Part shown: piece by piece, positions 42,879-53,967 of the stretch
How positions within the stretch are numbered: position 1 is the first letter of the stretch
How the letters are laid out: each line of letters begins with the position of its first letter
Origin: Gammaproteobacteria bacterium
Lineage (GTDB): Bacteria; Pseudomonadota; Gammaproteobacteria; Steroidobacterales; Steroidobacteraceae
Length of the DNA stretch: 64,000 nt
Assembly: GCA_027365225.1 (NCBI GenBank)
Contig: DAHXNV010000006.1
Span: 23,822 to 87,821, forward strand
Direction: 5' to 3'
Notes under the pieces: model-generated
The model's input: only the letters and a program-made list of their open reading frames with translations
What the model was told of the DNA's origin: nothing
Databases searched by the model: none
Program-made: the position numbers and the translations under genes

Positions 42879-43451
42879 TCAGACCCACTCCGGAGCGTTC
42901 CCGGGCTGCCACTTGATGCTGCAGCCGATGCTCGCGATCTGCGGCTCGATGCCCTTTCCCGCGAGCAGCGCGTCGAGCGCCGCGCGCAGCTCAGCGCCCG
43001 TGACGGGGGTTTTGTTGCCGGGCGAGCTGCCGTCGAAACGGCCACGGTAGACGAGGGTTCGGGTCGAATCGAACAGGAACAGGTCCGGGGTGCAGACGGC
43101 GTGGTAGGCGAGCGCCACGCGTTGCGACGCATCGATCAGGTAGGGGAACGGGAAGTTCTTGTCGGCGGCGATGCGCGCCATCTGTTGGGGCGCATCGGCC
43201 GGATAGGCGCTGGAGTCGTTGGGATTGATCGCCACGACGGCAAGTCCCTTGGGGCCGTAGTCGCGCGCGAACGCGACGAAGCCCTCGAGCATGTGCTGCA
43301 CGAACGGGCAGTGGTTGCACAGAAACGCCACCAGCAGGGCGCGCGCGGTGGAGAAATCCTCCAGGCGCCAGAGCTTTCCGGAGGGGTCCGGCAGAGCGAA
43401 CGCCGGGGCCGCAGTGCCGAGCGCCAGCAGGCGCGAATGTCGCTCGATCAT
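42879..43451 (-). CDS. Thioredoxin-fold redox protein (AhpC/TSA-like)
   Basis: A 190-residue soluble protein with a thioredoxin fold: APAFALPDPSGKLWRLEDF, then LLVAFLCNHCPFVQHMLEGF where CNHC is a CxxC redox site, GLAVVAINPNDSSAYP, and the cis-Pro region VCTPDLFLFDS followed by YRGRFDGSSPG. No signal peptide, so cytoplasmic. GAGG precedes the ATG by 8 bp. It lies 21 bp downstream of threonine aldolase and may be co-transcribed. Exact substrate unknown. Confidence 0.87.
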   Translation of the reverse strand: MIERHSRLLALGTAAPAFALPDPSGKLWRLEDFSTARALLVAFLCNHCPFVQHMLEGFVAFARDYGPKGLAVVAINPNDSSAYPADAPQQMARIAADKNFPFPYLIDASQRVALAYHAVCTPDLFLFDSTRTLVYRGRFDGSSPGNKTPVTGAELRAALDALLAGKGIEPQIASIGCSIKWQPGNAPEWV

Positions 43452-43472
43452 CGGGGTAACCTCGCGTGTGTG

Positions 43473-44510
43473 TCAGGGCTCGCAGCGCTCCGTGAGCGCC
43501 GCGCAGAGCGCGTCGACGTGGGTTTCGTCCTGGTCCCACGCGCTCACCAGTCGGGCGATGCCGGCGTGCTCGGCACCCCAATCATAGAACTCGAAGCCGG
43601 CGGCGCGCAGCGTTCGCTTGCCGTCGATTCCCAGCTGCACGAACACCTCGTTGGCTTCCACCGGCGCGATGAGGCGCGCGCCGGCGGCTTGACCGATACG
43701 GCGGGCAAACCCGTTGGCGCGTTCGGCATTGCGCCGCCACAGATCGTCGCGCACATAGGCCAGCAATTGCGCCGCGATGAAGCGCGACTTCGAGATGAGC
43801 TGTCCGGCTCGCTTGCGGCGCAGTTCGAAGTCGCGCACCAGGTCGGTGTCGAAGAACACCACAGCCTCGGCGGCGAGCGCGCCGTTCTTGCTCGCACCGA
43901 AGGAGAGCACGTCGACGCCGGCACGCCAGGTCACCTCCGCCGGGTGACAGCCGAGGAAGCACACCGCGTTGGCGAAGCGCGCGCCGTCCATGTGCACTTT
44001 CAGTCCGCGCGCATGCGCCACCGCGCACAGCGCGGCCAGCTCATCGGGCCGATAGGCCGCGCCGAGCTCGCTCGCCTGACTCACCGAGACCGCGGCCGGT
44101 TGCACGGTGTGTACGGATGTCGGGTGGGCGTCCAATGCCGCCGCGAGGGTGTCCGGCGCCAGCTTGGCGTGCTTGCCCTCGAGCAGCTGCAGTTGTGCTC
44201 CGCCGGAATAGAACGCCGGCGCGCCGCATTCGTCGCAGGCGATGTGCGCCTCGCGGTGGGCGAAGATCGCGCCATAGGGCGGCGTGAGCGTGGCGAGCGC
44301 CAGGGCGTTGGCCGCCGTCCCGGTGGCGAGCGCGAAGGCGCGCACCGGCTTGTCGAAGAACTCCCCGAGCGCTCGATCCAGCCGCTCGGTCCACGGGTCG
44401 TCACCGTAGGCGATGGCCAAGCCGCGGTTCGCCTCGGCCAGGGCGGCGAGCATCTCCGGGCAGGCGGTCGCGGTATTGTCGCTCATGAATCGCATGGGTG
44501 GATTCGCCAT
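43473..44510 (-). CDS. Low-specificity threonine aldolase
   Basis: PLP enzyme that splits threonine or allo-threonine to glycine and acetaldehyde, 345 residues. Motifs: MRFMSDNTATACPEML, AYGDDPWTERLDRAL, ALATGTAANALAL, ECGAPAFYSGG, KVHMDGARFANAV and the PLP-Lys segment VDVLSFGASKNGALAAEA. ATG 44510 has GAGG five bases upstream; the frame extends upstream to 44726 without homology and into the ABC permease gene. It lies 14 bp after the ABC permease stop. Confidence 0.9.
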   Translation of the reverse strand: MANPPMRFMSDNTATACPEMLAALAEANRGLAIAYGDDPWTERLDRALGEFFDKPVRAFALATGTAANALALATLTPPYGAIFAHREAHIACDECGAPAFYSGGAQLQLLEGKHAKLAPDTLAAALDAHPTSVHTVQPAAVSVSQASELGAAYRPDELAALCAVAHARGLKVHMDGARFANAVCFLGCHPAEVTWRAGVDVLSFGASKNGALAAEAVVFFDTDLVRDFELRRKRAGQLISKSRFIAAQLLAYVRDDLWRRNAERANGFARRIGQAAGARLIAPVEANEVFVQLGIDGKRTLRAAGFEFYDWGAEHAGIARLVSAWDQDETHVDALCAALTERCEP

Positions 44511-44524
44511 TAGGGCCTCGTCGG

Positions 44525-45529
44525 CTAGATTCGCCACTTGAATGAGGCGGCGCCGATGCCCAGAAACACCAGCGTCATCACCGCCAGATAGATGAGATTC
44601 GGCGCGATCGTGCCCAGGCCCGCCCCGTAGAGCATCACCGCGCGGGCCGCGTGCAGCAGCTGTGTCAGGGGCAGCGCAGCGGCGATCCAGCGCAGCCATC
44701 CGGGAGCGCCGGCGAGCGAGAACCACGCGCCCGAGAGCATCACCATCGGCCAGGTGAGCAGATTCAACAGGCCGTTGACCAGCTCCTCGCTGGCCAGGCG
44801 CGCCGCCACCGTCAGACCGAGCGCGATCATCGCCAGTGCGCCGAGTACGGCGATCAGCAGCAGCAGGGCGAGGTTGCCGGCGTCGTGAAAATGGAGCATT
44901 GCTCCGACCACCGTGTAAAGCACGGCGGTGATCATCAGGATGATGGCCAGGCGCGAGAGCACCTGAGCGCTGAGAAATTCGAACGCCGTCAGCGGCGTGG
45001 CGTGCAGGCGCTTGAGAAACCCGCTCTGCCGGTAGCGCAGCACCACGTAGCCGACTCCGAACAGACAGCTGAACATCATGTTCATCGCGAGGATTCCCGG
45101 GAACAGCCAGTCGACATAGCGGATCTGCCGGCCACTGACCGCGAGTTGTATGGCGCCGGGGTCGGCGGCGCGCAGCAGCTTCTCCACGATGTAGCTCTTG
45201 GGCGAGTGGGTGTTGACCCAGAAGCGCAGCGGGGGTCCGGGGGCGAGCAGCAGGGCGATTTGGTCGCGGCGCACCGCGCGCAGGCCCGCCTGGCGGCTCG
45301 CGACGGGCAGGAAGCGCACGTAGCGGGTATGCGCAAATCGATTGTGCGCCAGCGCGGCCGGTCCGCCGAGCACGCCAACCGTGAACAGCGGCCGCGAGGG
45401 ACCACCGAAGATCAAGCCGATCCCGAGGATGATCGACAGCGGCAGCACGAGCGTGAACAGCAAGGAGCCGCGATCCCGCAGGAACTCGAGATTGCGCGCG
45501 TGCCAGACGGCGAGCAGACGGCGGATCAT
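44525..45529 (-). CDS. ABC-2 type exporter permease
   Basis: Inner-membrane permease of an ABC exporter, 334 residues. One transmembrane helix near 22-42 (LLFTLVLPLSIILGIGLIF), a large extracytoplasmic domain, then five further helices from about residue 145 to the C-terminus, with the typical ABC-2 signature around YRQSGFLKRLHATPLTAFEFL and NLLTWPMVMLSGAWFSL. It overlaps the ATPase gene by 4 bp. The substrate is unknown; family members export drugs, polysaccharides or lipids. Confidence 0.9.
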   Translation of the reverse strand: MIRRLLAVWHARNLEFLRDRGSLLFTLVLPLSIILGIGLIFGGPSRPLFTVGVLGGPAALAHNRFAHTRYVRFLPVASRQAGLRAVRRDQIALLLAPGPPLRFWVNTHSPKSYIVEKLLRAADPGAIQLAVSGRQIRYVDWLFPGILAMNMMFSCLFGVGYVVLRYRQSGFLKRLHATPLTAFEFLSAQVLSRLAIILMITAVLYTVVGAMLHFHDAGNLALLLLIAVLGALAMIALGLTVAARLASEELVNGLLNLLTWPMVMLSGAWFSLAGAPGWLRWIAAALPLTQLLHAARAVMLYGAGLGTIAPNLIYLAVMTLVFLGIGAASFKWRI

Positions 45530-46443
45530 GCGCGCAGCTCGTGGCCGGTCAGCTCGAGAAACAGATCCTCGAGGTTCGGCGGGCGCATGCGCAGGCTCGC
45601 GAGCGGCACGCCCGCGCCGATCAGCGTGCGCAGCGTCGCATCGAGATCATCGGTGGTGATCTCGATGCGCTCGTCCGTTTCCAGAAGTTGCAGCGGCAGG
45701 GACCGGGCGGCCGGCGGGAACGCCGCGCGCGGGAACTCGAGCAGCACCGCAGCGAAGTGCTCGCGCAGCAGCCGGCGCGGCTCGCCCTGGGCGACGATGC
45801 GCCCGTGATCGACTATGGCGATCTGGTCGCACAGGAGTTCCGCTTCGTCCATGTAATGGGTGGTGAGGATGATCGTCTTGCCTTGCTCCTTGACCGAGCG
45901 GACCAGTTCCCAGAAATTGCGCCGCGCCTGGGGATCGAGGCCGGTGGTCGGCTCGTCGAGAAACAGTACGGTCGGGTCGTTCACCAGCGCGATGGCGAGC
46001 AGCAGCCGCTGGCGCTGGCCGCCGGAGAGCTTGCGATTGTCGCGCCCGGCGAGCGCCTCGAGCGAGCACAGGCGCAGCAGTTCGTCGATGTCCCGTCCGC
46101 GGGCATACAGTCCGCGAAACAACGCCAGGCTCTGGCGCACCGTGAGGAAGTGCTGCAGCGCGGTGGCCTGGAACAGGATGCCGGCCTCCTCGCGAAAGCG
46201 CTCCCCAAGCGCCTCACCGCGGTAGCTGACGGACCCGGCGCTCGGCGCGAGGATCCCTTCCATGATTTCCATGGTGGTGGTCTTGCCGGCACCGTTCGGT
46301 CCGAGCAGACCGAAGCACATGCCGGGCAGCACCTGAAAGGACAGTCCGTCCACAGCCGTGATGGGGGGGTAGCGCTTGACGAGATCACGGACTTCGAGAA
46401 TCGGTAGGCTCACGGCTGATCCACTCGCTGCACGCCGAGGCAT
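45526..46443 (-). CDS. ABC exporter ATP-binding protein
   Basis: Nucleotide-binding partner of the adjacent permease, about 305 residues. Walker A is LLGPNGAGKTTTMEIM, Q-loop is ILFQATALQHFL, the signature is RKLSGGQRQRLLLAIAL, and Walker B is VLFLDEPTTGLDPQARRN, with an H-loop in ILTTHYMDEAE. The C-terminal 80 residues form the extra domain usual in ABC-2/drug exporter ATPases (PPNLEDLFLELTGHEL). The start is uncertain: ATG 46443 or GTG 46413 (SLPILEVRDL). Confidence 0.92.
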   Translation of the reverse strand: MPRRAASGSAVSLPILEVRDLVKRYPPITAVDGLSFQVLPGMCFGLLGPNGAGKTTTMEIMEGILAPSAGSVSYRGEALGERFREEAGILFQATALQHFLTVRQSLALFRGLYARGRDIDELLRLCSLEALAGRDNRKLSGGQRQRLLLAIALVNDPTVLFLDEPTTGLDPQARRNFWELVRSVKEQGKTIILTTHYMDEAELLCDQIAIVDHGRIVAQGEPRRLLREHFAAVLLEFPRAAFPPAARSLPLQLLETDERIEITTDDLDATLRTLIGAGVPLASLRMRPPNLEDLFLELTGHELRA

Positions 46444-46554
46444 CCTAGCCGATCGCAGGCGGTGCCGTCTGCCCGATGCACGGTCCCGCTCGCTGGTATG
46501 ATCTGGCGGCGGGCGAGCCGGGTGTGCCGGCACGTGGACGGGATCGTCGAGGGG

Positions 46555-47289
46555 ATGAGCTCCCAATTATCACTGTGGTCGGAGCAGGACTTGGGCTGGA
46601 GCGTGCGCGAGAGCCAACGCGCCCGGCGAATGGTGGTGCGCGTCTTTCACACCGGCCGAGTCGAGGTGGTCGTACCGTTGAGGACGCCGCCGCGGCTGAT
46701 CGAGGGGTTTCTCGCGCGCCACAGATCGTGGATCGAGCGCAAGCGCGCCGAGGCCCGCAGGACGGCGGCGCCGCCCGAGCCATTTCCACCGCTCGCCATC
46801 GAGTTGCTCGCTTGCGCCGAGCGCTGGCGGGTACACCTCGCCGGCGGGGGCGGGCCGGTGCGCGTGCGCGCCGCCGGGGAGCTGCTCACGGTCGGCGGTG
46901 ATGCCGGCAACCGGGTCGCGGTTCGCTTGGCGCTGCGGCGCTGGCTGCAGGAGCGGGCGCAGGCAGTGCTCGCTCCAGCCCTCGATGCATGCGCGCGCGA
47001 GCTTGGTTTTTGCTACGCGCGCATGGTGGTGCGCTGCCAGCGGACGCGCTGGGGAAGCTGTTCGGCCCGTGGCACGATCAGCCTGAACGGTTGTCTGTTG
47101 TTTCTGCCGCCGGACGTGGTGCGCTACCTGATGATCCACGAGCTCGCACACACCCGACACATGAACCACTCGGCGCGATTTTGGCAGTGCGTGGCGCGCT
47201 ACTGCCCGGATTACCGGCGGCTCGATCGCGCGCTCCTGCAGGGCTGGCGGCACGTGCCGGCCTGGGTATTCGGCGAAGGCGCGGCGTGA
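46555..47289 (+). CDS. YgjP-like zinc metallopeptidase domain protein
   Basis: A 244-residue protein of the YgjP/DUF45 (SprT-like) family. After an N-terminal half typical of YgjP (WSVRESQRARRMVVRVFHTG), the C-terminal catalytic region has RTRWGSCSARGTISLNGCLLFLPP and the zinc site MIHELAHTRHMNHSARFW with HELAH followed by a third His. The cellular target is unknown. ATG 46555 is chosen as the first start next to conserved sequence. Its stop overlaps the tryptophan dioxygenase GTG, so the two are coupled. Confidence 0.86.
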   Translation: MSSQLSLWSEQDLGWSVRESQRARRMVVRVFHTGRVEVVVPLRTPPRLIEGFLARHRSWIERKRAEARRTAAPPEPFPPLAIELLACAERWRVHLAGGGGPVRVRAAGELLTVGGDAGNRVAVRLALRRWLQERAQAVLAPALDACARELGFCYARMVVRCQRTRWGSCSARGTISLNGCLLFLPPDVVRYLMIHELAHTRHMNHSARFWQCVARYCPDYRRLDRALLQGWRHVPAWVFGEGAA

Positions 47290-48137
47290 GCGGAGGCGGC
47301 AGGAGCGGGCGCGTCGACCTGACGGGCGAGACCATCCATTGGGATCTCGGCGATTCGCTCTCGTACGGGCAGTATCTACGGCTCGACAAACTGCTCGACG
47401 CGCAAGAGCCGCGCTCGCGCGAGCCCGATGAGATGATGTTCATCATCGTGCATCAGACCTCCGAGCTGTGGATGCGTCTGCTGCTCGATGAGCTCGCCGG
47501 CGTCCTGGAGTGCGTGCGTCGCGACCAGCTCGGTCCCTCATTCAAAGGTCTGATGCGCATCTCGCGCGTGCAGACCCAGTTGCTGTCGGGCTGGGAGGTG
47601 CTCGCCAGCCTGACGCCGGCGGATTATTCGGCGTTTCGCAACGCGCTCGGGCGCGCCTCGGGTTTCCAGTCGTATCAGTACCGCCTGCTCGAGTTCCAGC
47701 TGGGCAACAAGAATGCGCAGCTGATCGCGGTGCACCAGCATGATCGGGCGGTGTATGCCCGGCTGGAGCGGGCATTGCACGCGCCCTCGCTGTACGACGA
47801 GGCGCTGAGGCTCCTCAGCCGCCGCGGCTATGGCGTCCCGGTCAGCTGTCTCACCCGCCAGTTCAGCGAGCCGTACCGCTCGAGCAAGCAGGTCGCCGGC
47901 GCCTGGCTCGCCGTCTATCACAATGCAGAGAAGGACTGGGATCTGTATCAGCTGGCCGAGCATCTGATCGATCTCGACTACAAGTTTCAGCTGTGGCGCT
48001 TCCACCACCTCAAGACCGTCGAGCGCATCATCGGCCACAAGCCCGGGACCGGCGGCACCGGCGGGGTGTCGTACCTGGCCAAGGCGCTGCAGCTGAAGTG
48101 CTTTCCCGAGCTGTGGCAGGTGCGCACGGCGATGTGA
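47286..48137 (+). CDS. kynA: Tryptophan 2,3-dioxygenase
   Basis: Heme enzyme that opens the indole ring of tryptophan to N-formylkynurenine. The 283-residue protein has LTGETIHWDLGDSLSYGQYL, MMFIIVHQTSELWMRLLLDEL (distal His region), SGFQSYQYRLLEFQLG, and the proximal heme His in LWRFHHLKTVERIIGHKPG followed by GTGGVSYL. GTG 47286 overlaps the upstream stop (GTGA). No kynB or kynU is in the window, so later steps are elsewhere. Confidence 0.94.
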   Translation: MSGGGRSGRVDLTGETIHWDLGDSLSYGQYLRLDKLLDAQEPRSREPDEMMFIIVHQTSELWMRLLLDELAGVLECVRRDQLGPSFKGLMRISRVQTQLLSGWEVLASLTPADYSAFRNALGRASGFQSYQYRLLEFQLGNKNAQLIAVHQHDRAVYARLERALHAPSLYDEALRLLSRRGYGVPVSCLTRQFSEPYRSSKQVAGAWLAVYHNAEKDWDLYQLAEHLIDLDYKFQLWRFHHLKTVERIIGHKPGTGGTGGVSYLAKALQLKCFPELWQVRTAM

Positions 48138-48144
48138 GCGTGAT

Positions 48145-48789
48145 TCAGCGCCAGCGCTCGCAGGTCAGGCCTGTGCGGCGCGCGGTGCGGCGGGCGCGGG
48201 CGGTGCCGTTGACCAGCACGCCGTGCTCGACGAGGGCAAGATGCGCGATATCCGTGATGGAGTTGCCGTACGCGCTCGCCGCGCCCGCAACCCGTTCGCG
48301 TAATTGGCGCAGGCGGCGCACCTTCTCATCGCCGCGGCAGTTCGCCGTGCTCAGGTGCCCATCGAGCCGATCGTCCTCCCAGCGCACTTGCGTGCAGATG
48401 ATCTCCTGAAAGCCGAGGGCGCGGCCGATTGCCGGTACGTACAGGTCGGGGCTCGCGCTCATCAGCACCAGGTGATCGCCCGCGCGGGCATGAGCCTCGA
48501 TGGCCGCACGGGCGGAGGCGAAGGTTTCGTGCGCGGCCCAACGCGCGGCGAAGCGCTCCGTCCAGCCATCGAGGTCGGCGCGGGCAATGCCCCCGAGCGC
48601 GGCGCGCAGCAGCGCGCCCTTCAGAGCGCCTCGCCCGCACAGCCCGAGGCCAAACCCCACCGCGGCGGGCAGCGCCGCCGGGAGGCGCACCAGACGCCAT
48701 GGGCGGCGCACCAGCATGCCGAGCAGGTACGGCCCGAAAGTGGTGCGCCGGGTGACCGTTCCGTCGAGGTCAAAGACCGCCAGCCCCAT
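48145..48789 (-). CDS. HAD-IB family phosphatase
   Basis: Haloacid-dehalogenase-type phosphatase, 214 residues. Motif I is VFDLDGTVTRRTTF, motif II is LVLMSASPDLYVPAIG, and motif IV is AYGNSITDIAHLALV, where the usual GDS reads GNS. The insertion of SerB-like helices (HAD-IB) is present. The substrate could be phosphoserine, a lysophospholipid or phosphatidylglycerophosphate. It lies 35 bp downstream of aconitase on the same strand and converges with kynA. Confidence 0.85.
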   Translation of the reverse strand: MGLAVFDLDGTVTRRTTFGPYLLGMLVRRPWRLVRLPAALPAAVGFGLGLCGRGALKGALLRAALGGIARADLDGWTERFAARWAAHETFASARAAIEAHARAGDHLVLMSASPDLYVPAIGRALGFQEIICTQVRWEDDRLDGHLSTANCRGDEKVRRLRQLRERVAGAASAYGNSITDIAHLALVEHGVLVNGTARARRTARRTGLTCERWR

Positions 48790-48824
48790 GCGCGGCGCTT
48801 CCCGAGAGTGGGCCGCGCGCTCGA

Positions 48825-51515
<2,691 letters not shown>

Positions 51516-51547
51516 GAGCGGGGCTCTCCTCACAAAACGCGGGGCGG

Positions 51548-51553
51548 ATTATA
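51548..51553 (-). promoter_or_regulatory. acnA -10 element
   Basis: A perfect TATAAT on the minus strand (51553 to 51548), 32 bp before the acnA ATG at 51515, in an otherwise GC-rich stretch. No -35 match is seen at 16-18 bp (CGCGCG). The leader would contain GTGAGGAGAG. Confidence 0.4.
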
Positions 51554-51598
51554 TCGGGTCGACCGAGCTCGCGCGCGCCGCGGCGCCCGAGGGAATGC

Positions 51599-52693
51599 TC
51601 AGGCGCGGCCGCCGGCGGTCGGCTCTGGGGTCTCGATCACCGCTCCGCCGAGGCAGCGCTCGCCCGCATACAGCACGGCATATTGGCCGGGCGTCACGGC
51701 GCGCTGCGGCTGCTCGAACACGATGCGCAAGCGCCCGTCGGGCTGCGGCTCGAGGCGCGCCGGCTGGTCGCACTGGCGATAGCGAACCTTGACCGCGCAA
51801 CGCTCGAGCGCGTGCGGCGGGGCTGCCAGCCAGTGCGGCGCGCCGGTGATGAGCGCCGAGCTGTACAGCAACGGATGGTCGTGGCCCTGTACGACGATCA
51901 AAGCGTTGCGCCCGGTGTCCTTGGCGGCGACATACCAGGGCAGCTCGCGAGCGCCTGCGCGCCCGCCGATGTTGAGTCCAGCGCGCTGCCCGAGCGTGTA
52001 GAAGGCCAGTCCGCGGTGCGTGCCCAGCCGCTCGCCGTCGCTCGACTCGATCGGGCCGGGTTGCTCGGGCACGAAGTGCGCGAGAAAGGCGCGAAATGGA
52101 CGCTCGCCGATGAAACAGATGCCCGTGCTGTCGGGCTTGTCGAACACCGGCAGACCCGCGGCGCGCGCCTCGGCGCGCACCGCCGATTTCTCCAGCTCAC
52201 CGAGTGGCATCAGGGTGCGCGCCAGCTCGGCGCGTCCGATGGCGTGCAGGAAATAGCTCTGGTCCTTGGTCGCGTCACACCCCTTGTGCAGCTCGGGACC
52301 GTCCGGTCCCGGCACCACTCGCGCATAGTGTCCGGTGGCGAAGGCGTCCCCCCCGAGCCGCTCGGCATAGCGCAGCGCGAGGCCGAATTTGATCTCGCGG
52401 TTGCACAGCACATCGGGGTTGGGCGTGCGCCCGGCGCGGTGCTCGCTGATGAAATACTCGAACACCCGCTGGCGGTATTCGGCGGCGAAGCTCACGCGGT
52501 GCAGCGGGATGGCGAGCTCACGTGCCACGGCGCGCGCGTCCTGGAAGTCTTGCGCAGCCGTGCAGTAGCCGTCCTCGTCTTCCTCCCAGTTGCTCATGAA
52601 CAGGCCATGCACGTCCCAGCCCTGGGCCTTGAGGCGCAGCGCGGCGACCGCGGAATCAACGCCGCCGGAGAGCCCTACGACGACGCGGCTCAC
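51599..52693 (-). CDS. mnmA: tRNA-specific 2-thiouridylase MnmA
   Basis: Adds sulfur to U34 of Lys, Glu and Gln tRNAs. The 364-residue protein has the P-loop VVVGLSGGVDSAVAALRL, FMSNWEEDEDGYC with first catalytic-type Cys in the DYCTA-like site (here GYCTAAQD), TPNPDVLCNREIKF, FATGHYARV, KDQSYFLHA and the second Cys in DSTGICFIGER. GTG 52693 overlaps the nudJ stop (GTGA). Neighbours nudJ and purB match the E. coli nudJ-mnmA-hflD-purB group. Confidence 0.94.
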   Translation of the reverse strand: MSRVVVGLSGGVDSAVAALRLKAQGWDVHGLFMSNWEEDEDGYCTAAQDFQDARAVARELAIPLHRVSFAAEYRQRVFEYFISEHRAGRTPNPDVLCNREIKFGLALRYAERLGGDAFATGHYARVVPGPDGPELHKGCDATKDQSYFLHAIGRAELARTLMPLGELEKSAVRAEARAAGLPVFDKPDSTGICFIGERPFRAFLAHFVPEQPGPIESSDGERLGTHRGLAFYTLGQRAGLNIGGRAGARELPWYVAAKDTGRNALIVVQGHDHPLLYSSALITGAPHWLAAPPHALERCAVKVRYRQCDQPARLEPQPDGRLRIVFEQPQRAVTPGQYAVLYAGERCLGGAVIETPEPTAGGRA

Positions 52694-53175
52694 AGCTCGC
52701 GGGCCGGCACGGCGTGCGCCGCCTGCAGCTCGAGGTGCCCGATCGGCTCCAGGGCGGCCGTTTCCCCGCGCAGATAGTCCTCGATGCAGCGCAGCACCAG
52801 GGGACTGCGCAGCCGGTCGGCGCCGGCGCGGATCTCCTCGCGCGTCAACCAACGAGTCGCGACGATGCCGGTATCGAGCGGCTGCTCGGGCCGGTGGTCG
52901 TGCACGGTCCCGGTGAAGGCAAAGCGCTTGTAAAGCCGCCGCGTCAGCGGTTGGCGCCACAGATAGACGCCGAGCAGTCTTTCCGGCGTGAAGGCCCACG
53001 CGCTCTCTTCGCGGACCTCGCGCACGAGCGCCTCGAGCAGCGTCTCGCCGCGCTCGAGGTGGCCGGCCGGCTGGTTCAGCAGCAGCCGGCCGTCGATGCG
53101 CTCCTCGACGAGCAGGAAGCGCCCGTGCTGCTCGGCCAGCGCGGCGACGGTGATTTCCGGATGACACTCGCCCAT
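52690..53175 (-). CDS. nudJ: Nudix hydrolase NudJ-like
   Basis: Nudix pyrophosphatase, 161 residues; E. coli NudJ acts on HMP-PP and nucleoside di/triphosphates. The Nudix box is GHLERGETLLEALVREVREESAW (G-x5-E-x7-R-E-x2-E-E); the N-terminus is PEITVAALAEQHGRFLLVEE. ATG 53175 starts directly before this. Its stop overlaps the mnmA start by 4 bp, so the two are co-translated, as in E. coli. Confidence 0.88.
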   Translation of the reverse strand: MGECHPEITVAALAEQHGRFLLVEERIDGRLLLNQPAGHLERGETLLEALVREVREESAWAFTPERLLGVYLWRQPLTRRLYKRFAFTGTVHDHRPEQPLDTGIVATRWLTREEIRAGADRLRSPLVLRCIEDYLRGETAALEPIGHLELQAAHAVPAREL

Positions 53176-53256
53176 GATGGCGCAAGTATAGCCGCCAGGG
53201 GCGCGCGGGTCGGTTGCGGCGCCCGCCCCGCGAGGCCGCGGGGGTTGACCCGCGGC

Positions 53257-53775
53257 TCAGGCGCCTCGCGCCAGGCGCAGGCCCTCCGGGGTGAGGCACG
53301 TGTCCCAGATTTGCTCGAACTCGTGCAGATAAAGCCGGGCCACCGGCGGATTGTCGAAATCGGCGATACCGTCCCAGCCGTCGGCTCGCAGCCGGTACAG
53401 GATCGCGCGCTCATCGGCGATCATATACGCGCACTGCGGGGCATCGGCGCGCGGCGGCAGATGACGCACATCGATGCAGCTGGAGAGCCGTCGCGCCATC
53501 GCCACGAAGCGGTGACCGTCGGCGCTGAGGCGGCCGGGCTCGGTGAGCAGCACGCGCACCTTGGCGAACGGGCGGGTCAGCACCAGGTGTTTGACCACCT
53601 CGAGAAACGCGCTCTGATCGTATAACTCGGGCTCGAGGTCGGGCGTATAGATCGACAGCAGCCGCTGGGCGCGCGCGGCGAGTTGATTGACGGCCAGGCG
53701 CGCTTCGGTGAGGCTGGTGAGTACGGTGAGCGCCTGGAACTCGCCGGTGTCGTCGCTCGAGTGCGCCTCGGGCAT
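53257..53775 (-). CDS. Hypothetical protein, possibly PLD-like (DUF7931-type)
   Basis: A 172-residue protein (196 if it starts at GTG 53847) that I cannot name with confidence. The core LAARAQRLLSIYTPDLEPELYD, FAKVRVLLTEPGRLSADGHRFVAMARRLSS and YLHEFEQIWDTC resembles a phospholipase-D-like fold without the HKD motif. I have some memory of such a domain following a GNAT acetyltransferase in gammaproteobacteria. It lies between nudJ and purB on the same strand, in place of hflD. Start ATG 53775 lacks a clear ribosome site. A 192-bp gap separates it from purB. Confidence 0.6.
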   Translation of the reverse strand: MPEAHSSDDTGEFQALTVLTSLTEARLAVNQLAARAQRLLSIYTPDLEPELYDQSAFLEVVKHLVLTRPFAKVRVLLTEPGRLSADGHRFVAMARRLSSCIDVRHLPPRADAPQCAYMIADERAILYRLRADGWDGIADFDNPPVARLYLHEFEQIWDTCLTPEGLRLARGA

Positions 53776-53967
53776 GTAGCGGGCATGCGCGAGTACCGCG
53801 AGGATATTGTGCTGTTCGAATTGGCCGCCGGCAGACACCGCTCGCACCCGCTGTTGAGGTCCGCTCTGCGGACACCGTGCGGCATAGTAAATTCATGGAT
53901 ACCCGCCCCGTTGCCGAGCCCGTCACAGAATCCTCGGGCGGACCGGCGCGCAGCGCGGCGCGATTTG

